Program-made: the position numbers and the translations under genes
Assembly: GCA_958298945.1 (NCBI GenBank)
Contig: OY282610.1
Span: 24,452,233 to 24,516,232, forward strand
Reading direction: 5' to 3'
DNA length: 64,000 nucleotides
Origin: Atherix ibis
Taxonomy: Eukaryota; Arthropoda; Insecta; Diptera; Athericidae
The notes under the pieces: generated by a model
The model's database searches: none
Seen by the model: only the letters and a program-made list of their open reading frames with translations
Told to the model about the DNA's origin: nothing
Shown: positions 12,227-23,640 of the stretch, piece by piece
How the letters are laid out: each line of letters starts with the position of its first letter
How positions within the stretch are numbered: the first letter of the stretch is position 1

Positions 12227-12351
12227 TTAATGGAGTCAAACGGAACGATTAGGGCTTTGGAGTTAGCTACCAATCGTCGACTGTTAAGACTTACCAGCCG
12301 ACGATTGGTAGCTGACTCCAAAGACCTAATCATTGCGTTTGACTCCATTAA
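12227..12351. mobile_element. 125-bp palindromic MITE flanked by TTAA
   Basis: A near-perfect inverted repeat of about 60 bp per arm, starting TTAATGGAGTCAAACG at 12227 and ending CGTTTGACTCCATTAA at 12351, with the two arms almost meeting at about 12289. TTAA at both ends fits the target-site duplication of piggyBac-type elements, so a foldback MITE moved by such a transposase is likely. The arms differ at only a few positions, which suggests fairly recent insertion. Open frames on both strands across it are a by-product of the palindrome. Confidence 0.8.
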
Positions 12352-13523
12352 ATTTAAATAGGTGATATTTTTTTTTATCGAAAAAGTAATTTTATTTTAT
12401 TTTTAATTAAAAAGACTTCGTTAACCAATAGTTCCACGGTAAAAAAGTTCATTTTCTTTAAAGAAAACTTTTTTTTTATTGAATCAAACAAGAGAAAAAA
12501 AGTCCTGAATTTTTGCTAGATTTTTTCGAAAAAAAATATTTTATAAAATTGTTTTTATGTACCTTGAAATGAAGTTACCCAAAAAAAAAACCCCCCAGAA
12601 ACGGGAGCGAGAGGTGCCGATGCTTTCACCTGGCTAATACTATTTGGTAGAATGACTAAAAATTCAATTTGTTCACTGATTTTCAACTATACAAAAACAC
12701 ACACACAAAAATAAAAATATTTTGGGAGAAAATAAAAAGGTGCGTTTCCATTTATTTATTGTTGAACTACTTGCTGATCCGGTGGAGCTGAAGTTGTTCT
12801 CACTACAAGAATGAACGCCGACGAAACTTTTTAAAATTTTATGAAAATTCACAAATATCGTCTATTGCTCATCCAAAGTATTTGCGGAATTTTCGTTTCG
12901 AGCCTATAACGATGGTGATAACCAATTACTGGTGTACGTGAACAGTTTTTGTGTTAAAACGAACAGGTACGAAATTGTGTTCACCTTGCACATTTGGAAT
13001 GCGCATTGTGGCGAAGGCGCCGGTGCTGGTGGGGGCGGCAACAATATGTTGGGCCTAATACCTGAGCCCTGCTCAAAGAACGCGGCAATACTCTTTCTCA
13101 CGTTATTGTGAATGACACTGGAAAGTTTTTCAAAATTTTTATTTTACACTTGAAAACATGATGTTACGATGCAAAATGCAACTGGAATTTAAATTCTACC
13201 ATAAAAGGAGGTGCAGAATTGGGTAGAAAAAACGAAAAGTTTTGATCGTTGGAATTTCGTACGCCTTTAGAGAATTTCAACTTTTTTAAATTGTAGAGCA
13301 GAACTTTAACCGTATTTATATTGGGTATAATATAACCGTATTAATAATAATAATAATAATAGCATTATTCCAAAACAGGTACGAAGAGAAGGGAAGTAGA
13401 ACGATAGAGAAAGGACGAGGAATGATGGGTGTGGAATGACAATTTATGATAGCAATAAAATCACCAAATTAACATTTTGTGAAGATTTATTTAGCATTTG
13501 TATAGATAGGAGATTATAGTTTC
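12352..13523. other. Unique sequence, no confident gene
   Basis: Mostly AT-rich. A (TAA)n run lies at about 13340-13362. On the minus strand at roughly 12985-13073 there is a Pro/Ala-rich open stretch (NILLPPPPAPAPSPQ) bounded by an acceptor-like TTTGAGCAG and a donor-like AAGGTGAAC. It could be a small internal exon, but nothing else supports a gene. Confidence 0.4.
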
Positions 13524-13767
13524 GAAAGAGTTGAATCATTTTTCTATTTGAGGTCCGAAAATTCTGACTATTAAATCGAAGTTACTAGTCTACATGACAC
13601 TAGTCCGACCTGGGCTCTCAGCGAACTTTTGTCTGCCTTCAGGAGAAGAATATTTGGAAGAATTTTCAGCCCCCTACAAGAGGATGGACGATTTCTGAGC
13701 CTATTTAATGACGAGAGCCTGAAGCGTTATCGCGATTGTACACTTCTAGATAAAATGAATCTCAATA
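13524..13767 (+). mobile_element. LINE relic A, 5' segment (interrupted)
   Basis: Same LINE family as 3766-4475. The plus frame reads FERVESFFYLRSE at about 13524-13562, then FRRRIFGRIFSPLQED (about 13636-13685) and GRFLSLFNDESLKRYRD, reaching DKMN at about 13749-13760. It then breaks off at the 7-bp sequence CTCAATA (13761-13767). The homologous protein continues at 15014 after an inserted second LINE. This is the C-terminal region of the RT polyprotein, with stops. Confidence 0.8.
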
Positions 13768-14970
13768 AGCTAACGCCAAATAGCCAAGGGTTATTATGGA
13801 CCAAATAGTAATCTGAACAGAGCAACTAGAACTATTTGGGCTTGTCATAGGCTCTCCGGTAAAACGTGGGGCCTCCAACCAAAAATGATACTGTGGTCAT
13901 ATCTGGTATAAGATGGACCTAACATCACCTATGCGACCCTCGTTTGGGGGTCTAAAGCTACCACCCAAGCAACCCTTCCTAAAGTTCATAGACTGGCCTG
14001 CTTGGGTATTATAGGCGTGCTAAGAACGATGACCTTTAAGACTTTCTTAGACATGCTATCTTTACCTTCGCATATTAAAAAGGAAATGACAAATTCCAAA
14101 ACCTTTAAGCCAGGCGACCTGTTTTTAATCCAACTATTTCTCGGATGCAATGACGAAGAAACCTAGCGTAAATCAGTTTTTCAAAGTAGTTCTCACCTGA
14201 GCGCTTAATTTAGAAGGAGGGTGATTTGCCTTTGGAAAATCCCTTAAGGCCCTCGGAAAAATGGATGGACATTTACCATGAGCCTTAGATAGACAGATAA
14301 TGGACTCCGACTACTCATAGAACTTTGTGCTAGAAAAGGTTCGTTTTCAAAAAGAATCTGCGTAACTACATTATCTCAGATAGCCAAACTGCATTGAAAG
14401 CTCTTGCCTCATCTAATATCCAATCGAAGCTACTTTGGGATATCCTTACGGTACTAAATCCGGTGGTAAAATACAATAAAGTAACTTTGCTATGGATACC
14501 AGATAATGAGGGTATTGCGTGTAACGAACTTACAGAAAAACTTACTAACAGGGGCACTAATTCTCCGCTTATTAGAGTAGAAACCTTTTGTGGGTATTCA
14601 AAGGGCCACCTAGGGACTATTATAGAGTCCTAAAAGGGAGGGCTAAAAGCTCACATTCGGGTAATTTCCTGGACATGAATCGCTCTAAAAAATTCATCGC
14701 CTTTTCTAAAAAAAAATGGTTCCAGGGGTCCTTAAATTCAACAAACCAGGCCTAAGGCTACTCACTGACCAGTGTCTGTTAAGATGGTTTGTGATTTCCG
14801 GATCCCTATGAGATTTTCCCGCTAGCACCCAATATGATATTGAGATTCGCTAAAAGCCTCACTAATACTATTATCTGAGTTAGGATTATTCACTTGGTTG
14901 AATAATCAATAATCAAAACCGCATTGGTTGATGTTGTTTTAAGAATATGTGTCTCTGGCTACCCTCCTTA

Positions 14971-15011
<41 letters not shown>

Positions 15012-15013
15012 GG
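13768..15013 (+). mobile_element. LINE relic B with RNase H, nested insertion
   Basis: A 5'-truncated non-LTR element inserted into LINE relic A. It begins in the C-terminal RT region: NRATRTIWACHRLSGKTWGL at about 13813-13875, then LACLGIIGVLRTMTFKTFL at about 14000-14055. An RNase H domain follows (SDSQTALKALASSN about 14378-14420; VTLLWIPDNEGIACNELTEK about 14480-14540, the family's WVPGHxGIxGNExAD box with GH degraded), then a degenerate tail. It ends in an ATT trinucleotide run (about 14970-15010). The sequence CTCAATA at 13761-13767 is repeated at 15014-15020, a 7-bp target-site duplication. Frames are broken, so it is dead. RNase H is found in I-like and some other insect LINE clades. 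Confidence 0.85.
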
Positions 15014-15245
15014 CTCAATAGACTACGATAGGATGGGGACTTAATTCGTATGGATGAGGAAGCCCTTTTATGGAAAGAATACAGTTTTTGAATTTATGCA
15101 GGCTTCTTATGGTCTCAGAAAGTAAAGAACGCCCTGCATTCAGTGTAGGAGGAGTGTCAAACTGGAAAATAGCGGCACGATGCCGGTACGTCTGGAGTTA
15201 TTTGATCCAGCAGGCCTAGACGAGAATATTTATGACATCCACTAA
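15014..15245 (+). mobile_element. LINE relic A, 3' segment (interrupted)
   Basis: Continuation of the relic ending at 13767. It starts with the second CTCAATA, then reads NRLR, DLIRMDEEALLW (about 15040-15075) and a C-terminal block with SVGVxNWKIAA-like residues in shifting frames (about 15140-15180), ending near QQA at about 15215. Removing the inserted element restores the family's NRLRW context without a frame change, which supports the nesting. Confidence 0.8.
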
Positions 15246-16005
15246 ACATGGTCTCGGTTTTCTGTACACTTGATACCGTTTGCTATCGTCAGTTTTTTAT
15301 TTTCTTTTTTGCGAAAACTTAAACTATTTTTACTAAATTCAATTTACTTTTAAAAAAAAATGATAATCAATTGAAAATTAAGGATAAAATGTCCCTTTTG
15401 GGACTATCGCTGACTATCCAAAAAATTGTTTGACAAAAAATACATAACGTTTCCGGATTAAACGATACTCTGGGATGTGTGCGTCTTGAGTTCGAATCCA
15501 ACTAAGGATATGGCATTTAGTTATCGCCAAATGGCTTTAGTTGAGCGATGCTTAAAAATTTTAATTTTTTATTTTATCATACTTGAAGAAAAAACTATAA
15601 TAAAGATCAGCCAAAGCTAAGTGGAGAGACTTTTCGTAGACCAGTACTCATTATTATACTTAATCTGCCTCGCCTAACGATATTAGCCATGCGGCGACAC
15701 ATAGAATCCGGCACTTATTTTGACTGATCGGACATAACCTATAATAAACCAGATATAAGAAAACGCTTTAAAACTCAGATTAGAAAACCACGATTTAATT
15801 TTTGCGAACACCAACCATCTTTTCGGTACTCACTTCAGCATTAATCACCAATCATACTAGATTATCAATTTTATGGTTCGGAAAGTGTAGCTCTCTTATG
15901 GATTATTTCGTTATAAAATATTTTAAATAAGAAAAACTTTTGCTTAGATAAAAATATGGCATTTACTATTATTTATTATTTATTTATTAAAAATTATAAA
16001 ATTAC
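15246..16005. other. Unique AT-rich sequence; possible SINE-like patch
   Basis: No gene. A perfect RNA polymerase III B-box-like sequence lies at 15490-15499 and is listed separately. Confidence 0.45.
15450..15560 (+). repeat. Possible tRNA-derived SINE fragment
   Basis: GAGTTCGAATCCAAC contains a perfect B box (GTTCGAATCC, 15490-15499). A weak A-box candidate, CGGATTAAACG at 15453-15463, has two mismatches to the consensus. No cloverleaf can be drawn by eye, so this is not called a tRNA gene. A tRNA-derived SINE head is the best guess; a chance B box is the alternative. Confidence 0.25.
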
Positions 16006-16009
16006 GCAA

Positions 16010-16440
16010 AAGATACGCCAATTACGTGCTGCAACAACAGGCTTTGAATAAATAGCATTCTCTTCAGCGATGAGGCGTCTTTCTCACTAGATGGATACGT
16101 TATTATGCAAATAAGGGGTCTATATGAGTCTCAGAAAATTTCCAAATAACTATGAAGAAGCTATTATATCAGCAAAAAGTGACGGTCTGGTATAAATTTT
16201 GGTCTGACAGTGTCATACCTTTGAAAATGAGGACGGCAACACAGTTACCATCAATTCTGAGCACTATGATAGCCAAATTTTTTTTTAAAGCACAATCTTG
16301 AAGATTCTAATTTACTGCATATGTCGTTATAACAAAATAGCCTCACCAGCTACAAAATATGACAAAGCTTTTTCACTTTATTGTACGAAAAGTTCCCAGG
16401 ATGCGTAATTTCGATATTTCGTCCTATCAATTCATCAAAA
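16010..16440 (+). pseudogene. Decayed DDE transposase relic, copy 3
   Basis: Plus strand, shifting frames: ILFSDEASFSLDGYVIMQ at about 16045-16100 (catalytic SDEAHF-type box), KVTVWYKFWSDSVIP at about 16178-16222, FENEDGNTVTINSEHYDSQ at about 16225-16278, and an FPGCVIS-like end near 16395. This is the best-preserved copy of the family in the window. Homology continues outside the coding blocks into the copy at 6145. Missing are the second Asp box and the C-terminal part. Function would have been DNA cut-and-paste; this copy cannot encode a working enzyme. Confidence 0.7.
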
Positions 16441-19440
16441 ACTACTCTTTGTAAAAAAAAAAACTACTTTTAAAAATATTCTATTTTATACATAGATGGC
16501 AAGCTTTAGTTAGCAAAAATAAATAAATGGTTTAATGAAAATCTAGACTTTTATCTGTACTCTATTTAACTTTACATTCCGAAACGCAAATTGGAATACT
16601 ACCTCCATTGACAAGTCTCCTCTTTCGGAAGCGCTTTTTGTGTATTTAACAAATTCCAATCGCAAACTACTAACCATAGACCAAATGACCTTATAGTCTT
16701 GGCGCTTTCAAATACCTCCAAGCACATATCTAAAAAATCTTATATACAAACAGATAAGATAAAATGAATTACGATTGAAAAATTTTCAAATACAATTTTT
16801 CCATTAAATCAATGTAAAAATAAAAATAAAATCCATTTCTGACTAAGTAATTGCACTGTTAAATTGTATAAAAATTACTTTTTCTACAATACGAAAAATA
16901 GGAAAATAAAAATAATTGCAATAATAATAATAACAATAATAAAATTAGTACAAGATCATAATGGCAGAAGCAAATTATTTATTGCATTTAGCAATAATCA
17001 AATTAAAATGCCATAAAATCAGAAGAGTTGAAACGCCCGTCGAGATCTATCAGAAGAAATTTCATTTGAAATTTTGATTGACAACAAAATTCCAATCGAA
17101 TGGAATTGGACGATGGAATTTCAACATGAGAGAAATATTTTTTTTTTCTATTTAGATAAATCTAAGTATGAGCACAGATCTTAGTTATAGAATTTTCCGA
17201 TTAGGAATTGATCAACGTACAAAACGTGCTTCGAACGACCAACTTCGAAACAGTCTGAATTTCTAGGCAGACATCTTGAAGGATACTTTTTCTATTAACA
17301 AAAAAGTTTCGAAAATAATTCGTAAAAGAAAATTATCCTTTTACTAATTTCTAACTCACTTAATCATTTTAATAAGATTCTTCTTAATAAGAAACAGTTC
17401 TTTTCTAAAGGTCTCAAGAGTGAAAATATTCAAAAATCCTTACAACAGTCATCGTTATTTGATCTATAAAATCATCACTCACACATAATAAACTTAAGAA
17501 GAAAAAAAAACTCTCAAGAATTTGTAATATTATTAAAAGATTTTAAACAAACAAAACGAAATTATTTAAACATTTTGCTGATGGGTTGACAGATAAATTT
17601 GTACGGTGATTAAGCGTTTTACGTTTGGTCGCCATTGAATGTGTCATCGAGTCCCGTCCAACTGGGATCCGTTCATCCACTCAGAGTCGTGTCAATTTCT
17701 AGAAAATTGCTAATCGGTCGATTTTGATCGCAAAACTATTTTACCTGCACTATTTTATGCGAATCGTATGGCTTTTCTGTGCTATGGTCCCTCTTTTCCT
17801 CCCCTCTCCCTCTCTCTCCCCACCAATATCCTTACTATAAATCGCTTCAGATCAATTCTTTTTAATAAATAGCATCTTCGAATTGACTAAAATCGATTAT
17901 TTCTACAAACAATGGCCGAATGAATACTAAGACCCTACCTGAGACCCTATGGACACTATTCGAACATATAGTATTATGAGTGTAGTTTGGCTAATAAATT
18001 AAATTATCATTGATAAGTGGAGAGAAAAATTGGGGTAGTATTGATTTTGTTGGGGTGGGGAGAGGGTTGGCGGATTAGAGTTTTATCGATTGGAGTGATG
18101 AAAAAAAATTGAACGAATCCAAAGATCACTAAAAAAAAAATATTGAATGGCAAAAAAGTCACTAAATTCAATAGAAAAAATATGTCCACATCTCAACTGG
18201 TATCTAGCATAATTGATTGTGTCAGTTCAACAAATTGGACCATGGACAATCGTCACATGCACACCCCGCAGAGGGTATTGGCAACCGATCGTTTGGCTCA
18301 AATGACAAACGGCGGCAAGACAGAAGATGACCAATTTTCATGTCGACGTCAACTTCAGTCATGTTCGCTTTTCTTCTTTTTTTAGGCTGTCAATGATCCA
18401 AGTTGTTGACGCACTAACATCAGCTTATCTATACGGGCTGAGACGAGCTCGGAAGGGGAATAAATGGATGACTGACTGACTGTCTATTTAGATACAGTTC
18501 AGTGGTTATTGGCTGATATCTGGCAGATTGTCACGTCTTCATATAATAATTTAAGGCAATTTTTCTAGAATTCCCAATCAGCGAGACCTCAAATTAAAAT
18601 GCTATCGAATATTATTTTTACGATGGCCAGTTGTGTTCCATTTTCGTTTCCTGATCGTTCCTATTTACCTAAAGGCACTTAGTTCCAATAAGGTCCGTAG
18701 TTGAATGAAAGTTTAAGAAAAATAAGTCACTCTTTAGGACCCCAATATTTTTTAATTAGAAAAATTCTTCGCCCTTTTGCAAATTACTACTTTGCTCATT
18801 TTTAGACGGTCAAAAATATATCTTAACAGAAGACGGGAAAAGAAAGATTATTAAAGGATCTGTTAGATGATAATAATTTTATTATTGACGCTAAAAGAGA
18901 ACATGGCGCACATGGTAGGTTGCATATGCAATTGACTAAAAAACCATTTCTTTCTAATCGTAAGGAATCCTTGTCGTTTAGTTCAATTTTTTTTTCAGTT
19001 TTCAACGAATTTTTTTTTTTTTTTGCTGCCTGAAATATTCACATTTAGTTGATGATTATTGGTGAGTTGATGGGTCGACAGATCAGGTGAATTCCGTGTA
19101 AACTGAATTAAAATGTTACATTTGCGTTTGAGTCTGAACACGGTTCGAAAATTAGTCGATCGGTCTGCGTATAGAACATGTCCATCTGCCGAATGATCAG
19201 AGTTTTTAGCTACTGCGTGATAAAGAAAGAAATTTAAAAAAGAAACCTACACTGCCTGTTCGTTTGCTGATCCGTCACTGCTTCTTAAGTTGATCTTGTT
19301 TACAGAGCTGAGCTGAGCCACGATCATCGGTCAATGGAGTTCAACTGGGAGACAGATCGTCTTGGCGATTATTCCGCATTTACCAAAGCTATTCAATTCA
19401 CACTTCACGCTAGGTGATACTCGTGCAAGAAGATACTCAC
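16441..19440. other. Unique sequence, no confident gene
   Basis: AT-rich to about 17580, then a more balanced island at 17580-18480. (AAT)n-like runs lie near 16917-16942. Open frames at 18007-18385 and 18823-19005 have no recognisable motif. Confidence 0.5.
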
Positions 19441-19635
19441 TGACACTTCCCTTCCGTCCTTCAGTTTAGCCTTTCGGATCACCCATTTCGGATCATCAGG
19501 AAATTGGCTTCCAGGTCTTGTGTACTCTTTCGGCTCAGACAAGTAAGGAGAATTTAATTTTGATGCATTTACTGATGATGTAGAGCTGGTTTTACGTTTG
19601 GAAATTATCGGTTTCACGAGAATTCCTCCACGCAT
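19441..19635 (-). CDS. Candidate coding exon, unidentified protein
   Basis: An ATG at 19635 (minus) opens 65 codons ending exactly at a consensus 5' splice site, GTGAGT, occupying 19440-19435. The peptide has a basic Ser/Lys/Thr-rich start followed by SEPKEYTRPGSQFPDDPK and WVIRKAKLKDGREV. An in-frame TAG lies 21 bases before the ATG, so this would be a first coding exon unless the TAG is an acceptor. The composition is less AT-biased and more protein-like than surrounding frames. I do not recognise the family. No downstream exon was found, and a chance open frame next to a chance donor remains possible. Confidence 0.3.
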
Positions 19636-21379
19636 CGAGTGTGATCTCTTTTTCTATGGCCTGCTTTATTTGGAGCAGCAATAGCATACGAAACAGTCGA
19701 CAAAACCTTATTGCGGACAAGTGCAATTTTCATTTCAATGCGTGCCAGCACGCGAAGACGTGTTGAATACCAGAAAACACCTTCTGTTCATCTGCCCAAC
19801 AGTTCTGGCTTTCCGGCCCTCATTCCAGCAGCTAGAGTCCAAGCTACTGCAGCGTATCGAACGTCTTAGGTACGATGCCCAAACAGAAGTGGATATTCTT
19901 AGATACCCTTTTATGGTTTTGAGATCTCAATCTGTGATTAGCATGCATTCATTGCAGGCGAATTATACCAACTCGAGTACAACATAATTCCAGAGACGAT
20001 GACCGAGTCAAACTTGCAGTAGAAAGTGGAATACGTCGACAAACGGAAAATGGAAGCTCTGAACTTTCAACAATCGCAGGGAGATAATTTTTTGATTGCC
20101 TAAGCACCTTAACTAATCAGCAGATATGGACCGCTTCTAGATTTGGATCGCTTCTAGATTAGGACCGCTTCCAGATTAGATTTGGACGTATTTTAAGACC
20201 TCAATATTATTGTTGAATATTCCAGCATTGAGTAACGTGCAACAAAATTGCCAACTCTACAAAGTTGCTGGAGCCTCTTCCAAGCTTAGCCCAAGATCGG
20301 TCTAATCTGCGTGTGCACGTCTATTGTTGAAATGGACTTTGCCACGATGACGATTCCAGCATGAATCCAGTCTAACATCCACTCTACAAATATGGCTTCA
20401 AAGGACGGAATTATCTTCTTGCATCGAACCAAGCGTAATTAGTAGCATTCTATTCTTGGTCCGGAGCGAGAAGCTATTAGTGGCTTACCATGTAAGCAAG
20501 TGGATTGCCTTGTACGTACCAGCAGTGTACACGGCCGGTTTGTTCTTCTATTCACACCGATTCTGGGCTCGTCTATTCACATCCTAATCGAGTCAACAGT
20601 GTGATTAGTGCACTCATCGATTTTTCTCCATTAGGGAAATTCTAGTTTACGACTACCATAAACGGCTCGTACCCTCCCTCCGAACAGCAATCCAACCGTT
20701 CTTCCACACCAAACAATCACACTTTAATCTGAATATTTTCTGCATATTGATTCAAAACAATTTAATTCAAATCAATTCGAAATAATTTCTAGTCGCCTTT
20801 TAGTTCAATTGAAGTCAATTTGAAATGAGAGCGATTCGATTTGATGGGAAAATACGAGTGAAAACGAATTCGAACCAAATCCATGGGGCCTCAAGCATTA
20901 GTTCGTATACAAATTTATATTCGAAAATATATAAAAATTTTCATAGATTCTACGATGATCGCGCAAGGCTCATCTGGAAGTGGTGCCAACACACGACCGT
21001 CTAGTGGAACAGAGTTTCTGATATGAGAGGACTTTCTACATTTGCGCTTCGTACTTTTTTTAAAAAAATTCACCTACTTACTTTTGAATAAATTTGTTTT
21101 TGTTAAAAAAGTTGTTTTTTTTCCTTAATTTTAAATTAATTTTCATATAAAAACTTAGTCCATGTCACTTTTCTCCTCTAAAAATTCGGATTTTTTCTTC
21201 TGCATTGAATACTTTTCGATGTTCCAACATTTTTCTATTAATATTTTTTCTTTCAATTTTATTTCATTTACAAATCATTTTGATTAATATATAAACAAAT
21301 TTTATAAGAAATATTTCAAACTACTTTTAAATTAATTATTTTACTTTAGTTTCTAACGATAGTAAGTCCAAATTGGCTT
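19636..21379. other. Balanced-composition unique island, no gene assigned
   Basis: Contains an 88-codon plus-strand open frame at 19721-19987 whose middle (QQLESKLLQRIERLRYDAQ) looks helical, but with no known family. A short tandem motif, ACCGCTTCTAGATT-like and repeated three times, lies at about 20127-20185. From 20700 the sequence becomes AT-rich. Nothing else is seen. Confidence 0.45.
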
Positions 21380-21479
21380 GGGGTGGTGGAAAAAGTTATT
21401 GGTAATATGATCTGGAAAATAGTGGAAATACTTTCTACCAAAAAAACAACAAAAACAATATATTTTTAAATCAAAATAT

Positions 21480-22115
21480 TACACAAAAACTTTCGCAAAA
21501 AACTTTAAATTGGGACCTCAAAAATATGTTCTTTTTTGAAAAATATCCCCCATTAGTTATTTTTTGAATACATAAAAATAGGGCAAAAATAGCAACAAAA
21601 AATTGGTAGTATATGTCAGGAATACACAAAAAATTTAAAAAACACTCTAAATTGGGACCTCAAAAATACTTTCTTTTTTTAAATATCCCAAAATGGTCAT
21701 TTTTGCAACACATAAAAAAAGAGGGGGGGGTGTAATAATAAGAAAAAATCTGTAGCATATGTCAGGAATACATAAAAAATTCGAAAAAAATTAAATTTGG
21801 ACCTCAAAAATACTTGTTTTTTAAAATAGCCCAAAACAATATTTTTTGAATACATAAAAACAGGGGAAAAAATAACAAGAAAAAATTAGTAGTACATGTC
21901 AGGAATACACAAAAAAATTTAAAAAACTTAAATTGAGACCTCAAAAATACTTTTTTTTTTAAATATAGCAAAATAGTTATTTTTGCAATACATAAAAAAA
22001 AGAGGCGGGAAAATAATAAGAAAAAATTCAGTAGCACATGTCAGGAATACACAAAATATTTTGAAAACTTTTAAATTGGGACCTCAAAAAATACGTTTTT
22101 TGAATAGGAAAATCA
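21480..22115. repeat. 146-bp satellite, array 1
   Basis: Degenerate tandem units anchored on AAATTGGGACCTCAAAAATA. Anchors lie at about 21512, 21654, 21799, 21935 and 22078, spaced 136-145 bp. Other shared blocks are ATGTCAGGAATACACAAAA and AATAATAAGAAAAAAT. The same family forms the larger array at 24430-26050. Phe/Leu-rich minus-strand open frames are artefacts of the repeat. Confidence 0.85.
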
Positions 22116-22218
22116 CTAAATAATCCGAGAAGGACGATTTAACGATTTTGTACGAGATATGGCAAAAAAGTAAAAGAGTGGCATCACTGAGAGTGATCGA
22201 ATAACAGTGCGTAATCCG

Positions 22219-22233
22219 CCCCCCCCCCCCCCC
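22219..22233 (+). repeat. Poly-C tract of 15
   Basis: An uninterrupted run of 15 C in an otherwise AT-rich region. Length may be unreliable because homopolymers are hard to sequence. Confidence 0.7.
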
Positions 22234-22499
22234 AAAAAAAGCTTCTACATAAGTCCCACCTTAACGTTCAGTACAAGTTTCACCCTGGTCAGGCAACTAT
22301 GCCATCCTATTGAGCGTGGAAAGTTAAGTAATGTTCCTTTAGTGTGTTCCGAAAAATGGAACATGAAAATTCGGAGCAATTATGTCCACAAATTTGCCTT
22401 ACGAAAAGTTACAGCGAGCCTGTGGGTAATATTCCTTACCGAGAGCATCATTTTTTCTGTGTCATAAAGCCATTTGATGACCCCTGCTAACAAAGGCTA

Positions 22500-23640
22500 T
22501 CATTATCGGAAACTTATGAAAATCGGTGAGGACCGAGTGAGCAGTCTTGCGAGCTCAAGCCGTCAGTTAACTTTGAAGCTGATTAGAAGAGAGCTGGGAG
22601 GCTTACCAAAATGGTTCTTCACGTCAGATCGGACTTTTAAAAAACTTCAATACTCTATCATGACAACCCCCTTCGCTCGCACCCCCTATCCATAAAGAAA
22701 AAAAAAGCGATTCTCGTGGTTCTCCAGACTCTGTCCTTTCTGATCACCTGATCTAAGTCCATGTAGCAGTGTTTTGTTGTACAAGATCAAACAATACTTG
22801 AAATCTTGGTGCTGTCGATAATATCCAAAAGATTCAAATCGAATAGCTGAAGGCGATTCAAGTTAAAGCCATTCAACACTGCTATGAAGATTGGAAACAA
22901 CGCTTCAGCCTATTTATAGCTGTCCAAAAGCTTACATTTTTTCTGAGGTCTCAGAAGCCTCTTGGAAGGCGAAATTTGCTAATGGAAGCCTTCAATAGAA
23001 AAAATTGATTCTCAGTTGATTAAGGACTGTTATGAGTCAAATAATATTGAAGCTGATGAGTGAGTCCTCGAAAGGCTCATAGAAAGGGTTCTTAGCGTTA
23101 GACACTTGGATGCTCCACCATGACAATTCTCCCGGTCACAAGGCCGTATACATAAAGAAATTTTGTCAAAAAAAAGGAATTCATGCAGTTCCCTAGACCC
23201 TTTCCCTCCTGCTCACCTCATAGAAGTCCGTGTGACTTTTTTTTGTTCCCCAACATCAAAAAATATCTTCCCATTTGAGAAGAAGTACTCTAAAAAAATG
23301 AAACCGATCAACTGAAGGCCTTCATACACTGCAGCGCTTCTACCGGCGTATAGCTGCTCTAGAGCATACGTTTTTCGGTGGCGTAGAGCACTTTGTAGGG
23401 CCAAGAAGCTTCTCGAAAGACGAACATCGCTTGAGGAGGTATCCAAGGTCAAGAGTTGGTGAAAATGTTGAACAATTTATAATTCTTCTAAGGTCAGACC
23501 ATCGATTAATAGTGAATCTGATGAGTGAGTCCTTGAGGGTTCAGGGAAAGGGTTCTTCTCATCAGATTGGATCTCTCAGACACTTAGACGCTCCATCATG
23601 ACAATAACCCCTGTCGTGATCTGAAAGCCACTCCAATTTA
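22500..23640 (+). mobile_element. Tandem internally deleted mariner relics
   Basis: Three tandem, plus-strand pieces of a mariner-like transposase. Unit 1 has a helix-turn-helix-like segment (EDRVSSLASSSRQLTLKL, about 22528-22580), then after only some 80 bp the second catalytic box HDN (about 22659). A degraded SPDLAPCD region follows (about 22740-22765), then a C-terminal stretch with LKAIQ and HCYEDWKQR (to about 22910). Unit 2 shows HHDNSPGHKAVYIKKFCQKK from about 23113. Unit 3 shows VEQFIILLRSDHRLIVNLMS (about 23470-23530) and again HHDN at about 23590. HDN boxes are spaced 457 and 475 bp. In at least units 1 and 3 the stretch carrying the first catalytic Asp is missing between HTH and HDN, so a deletion derivative seems to have been copied in tandem. 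No terminal repeats were identified. Confidence 0.65.

Noticed and set aside
12016..12361. Open frames on both strands across the palindrome
   Set aside because: Mirror-image frames produced by the inverted repeat of the MITE.
15450..15560. A complete tRNA gene at the perfect B box
   Set aside because: No acceptor stem or cloverleaf can be paired by eye, and the A box is weak. Kept only as a possible SINE fragment.
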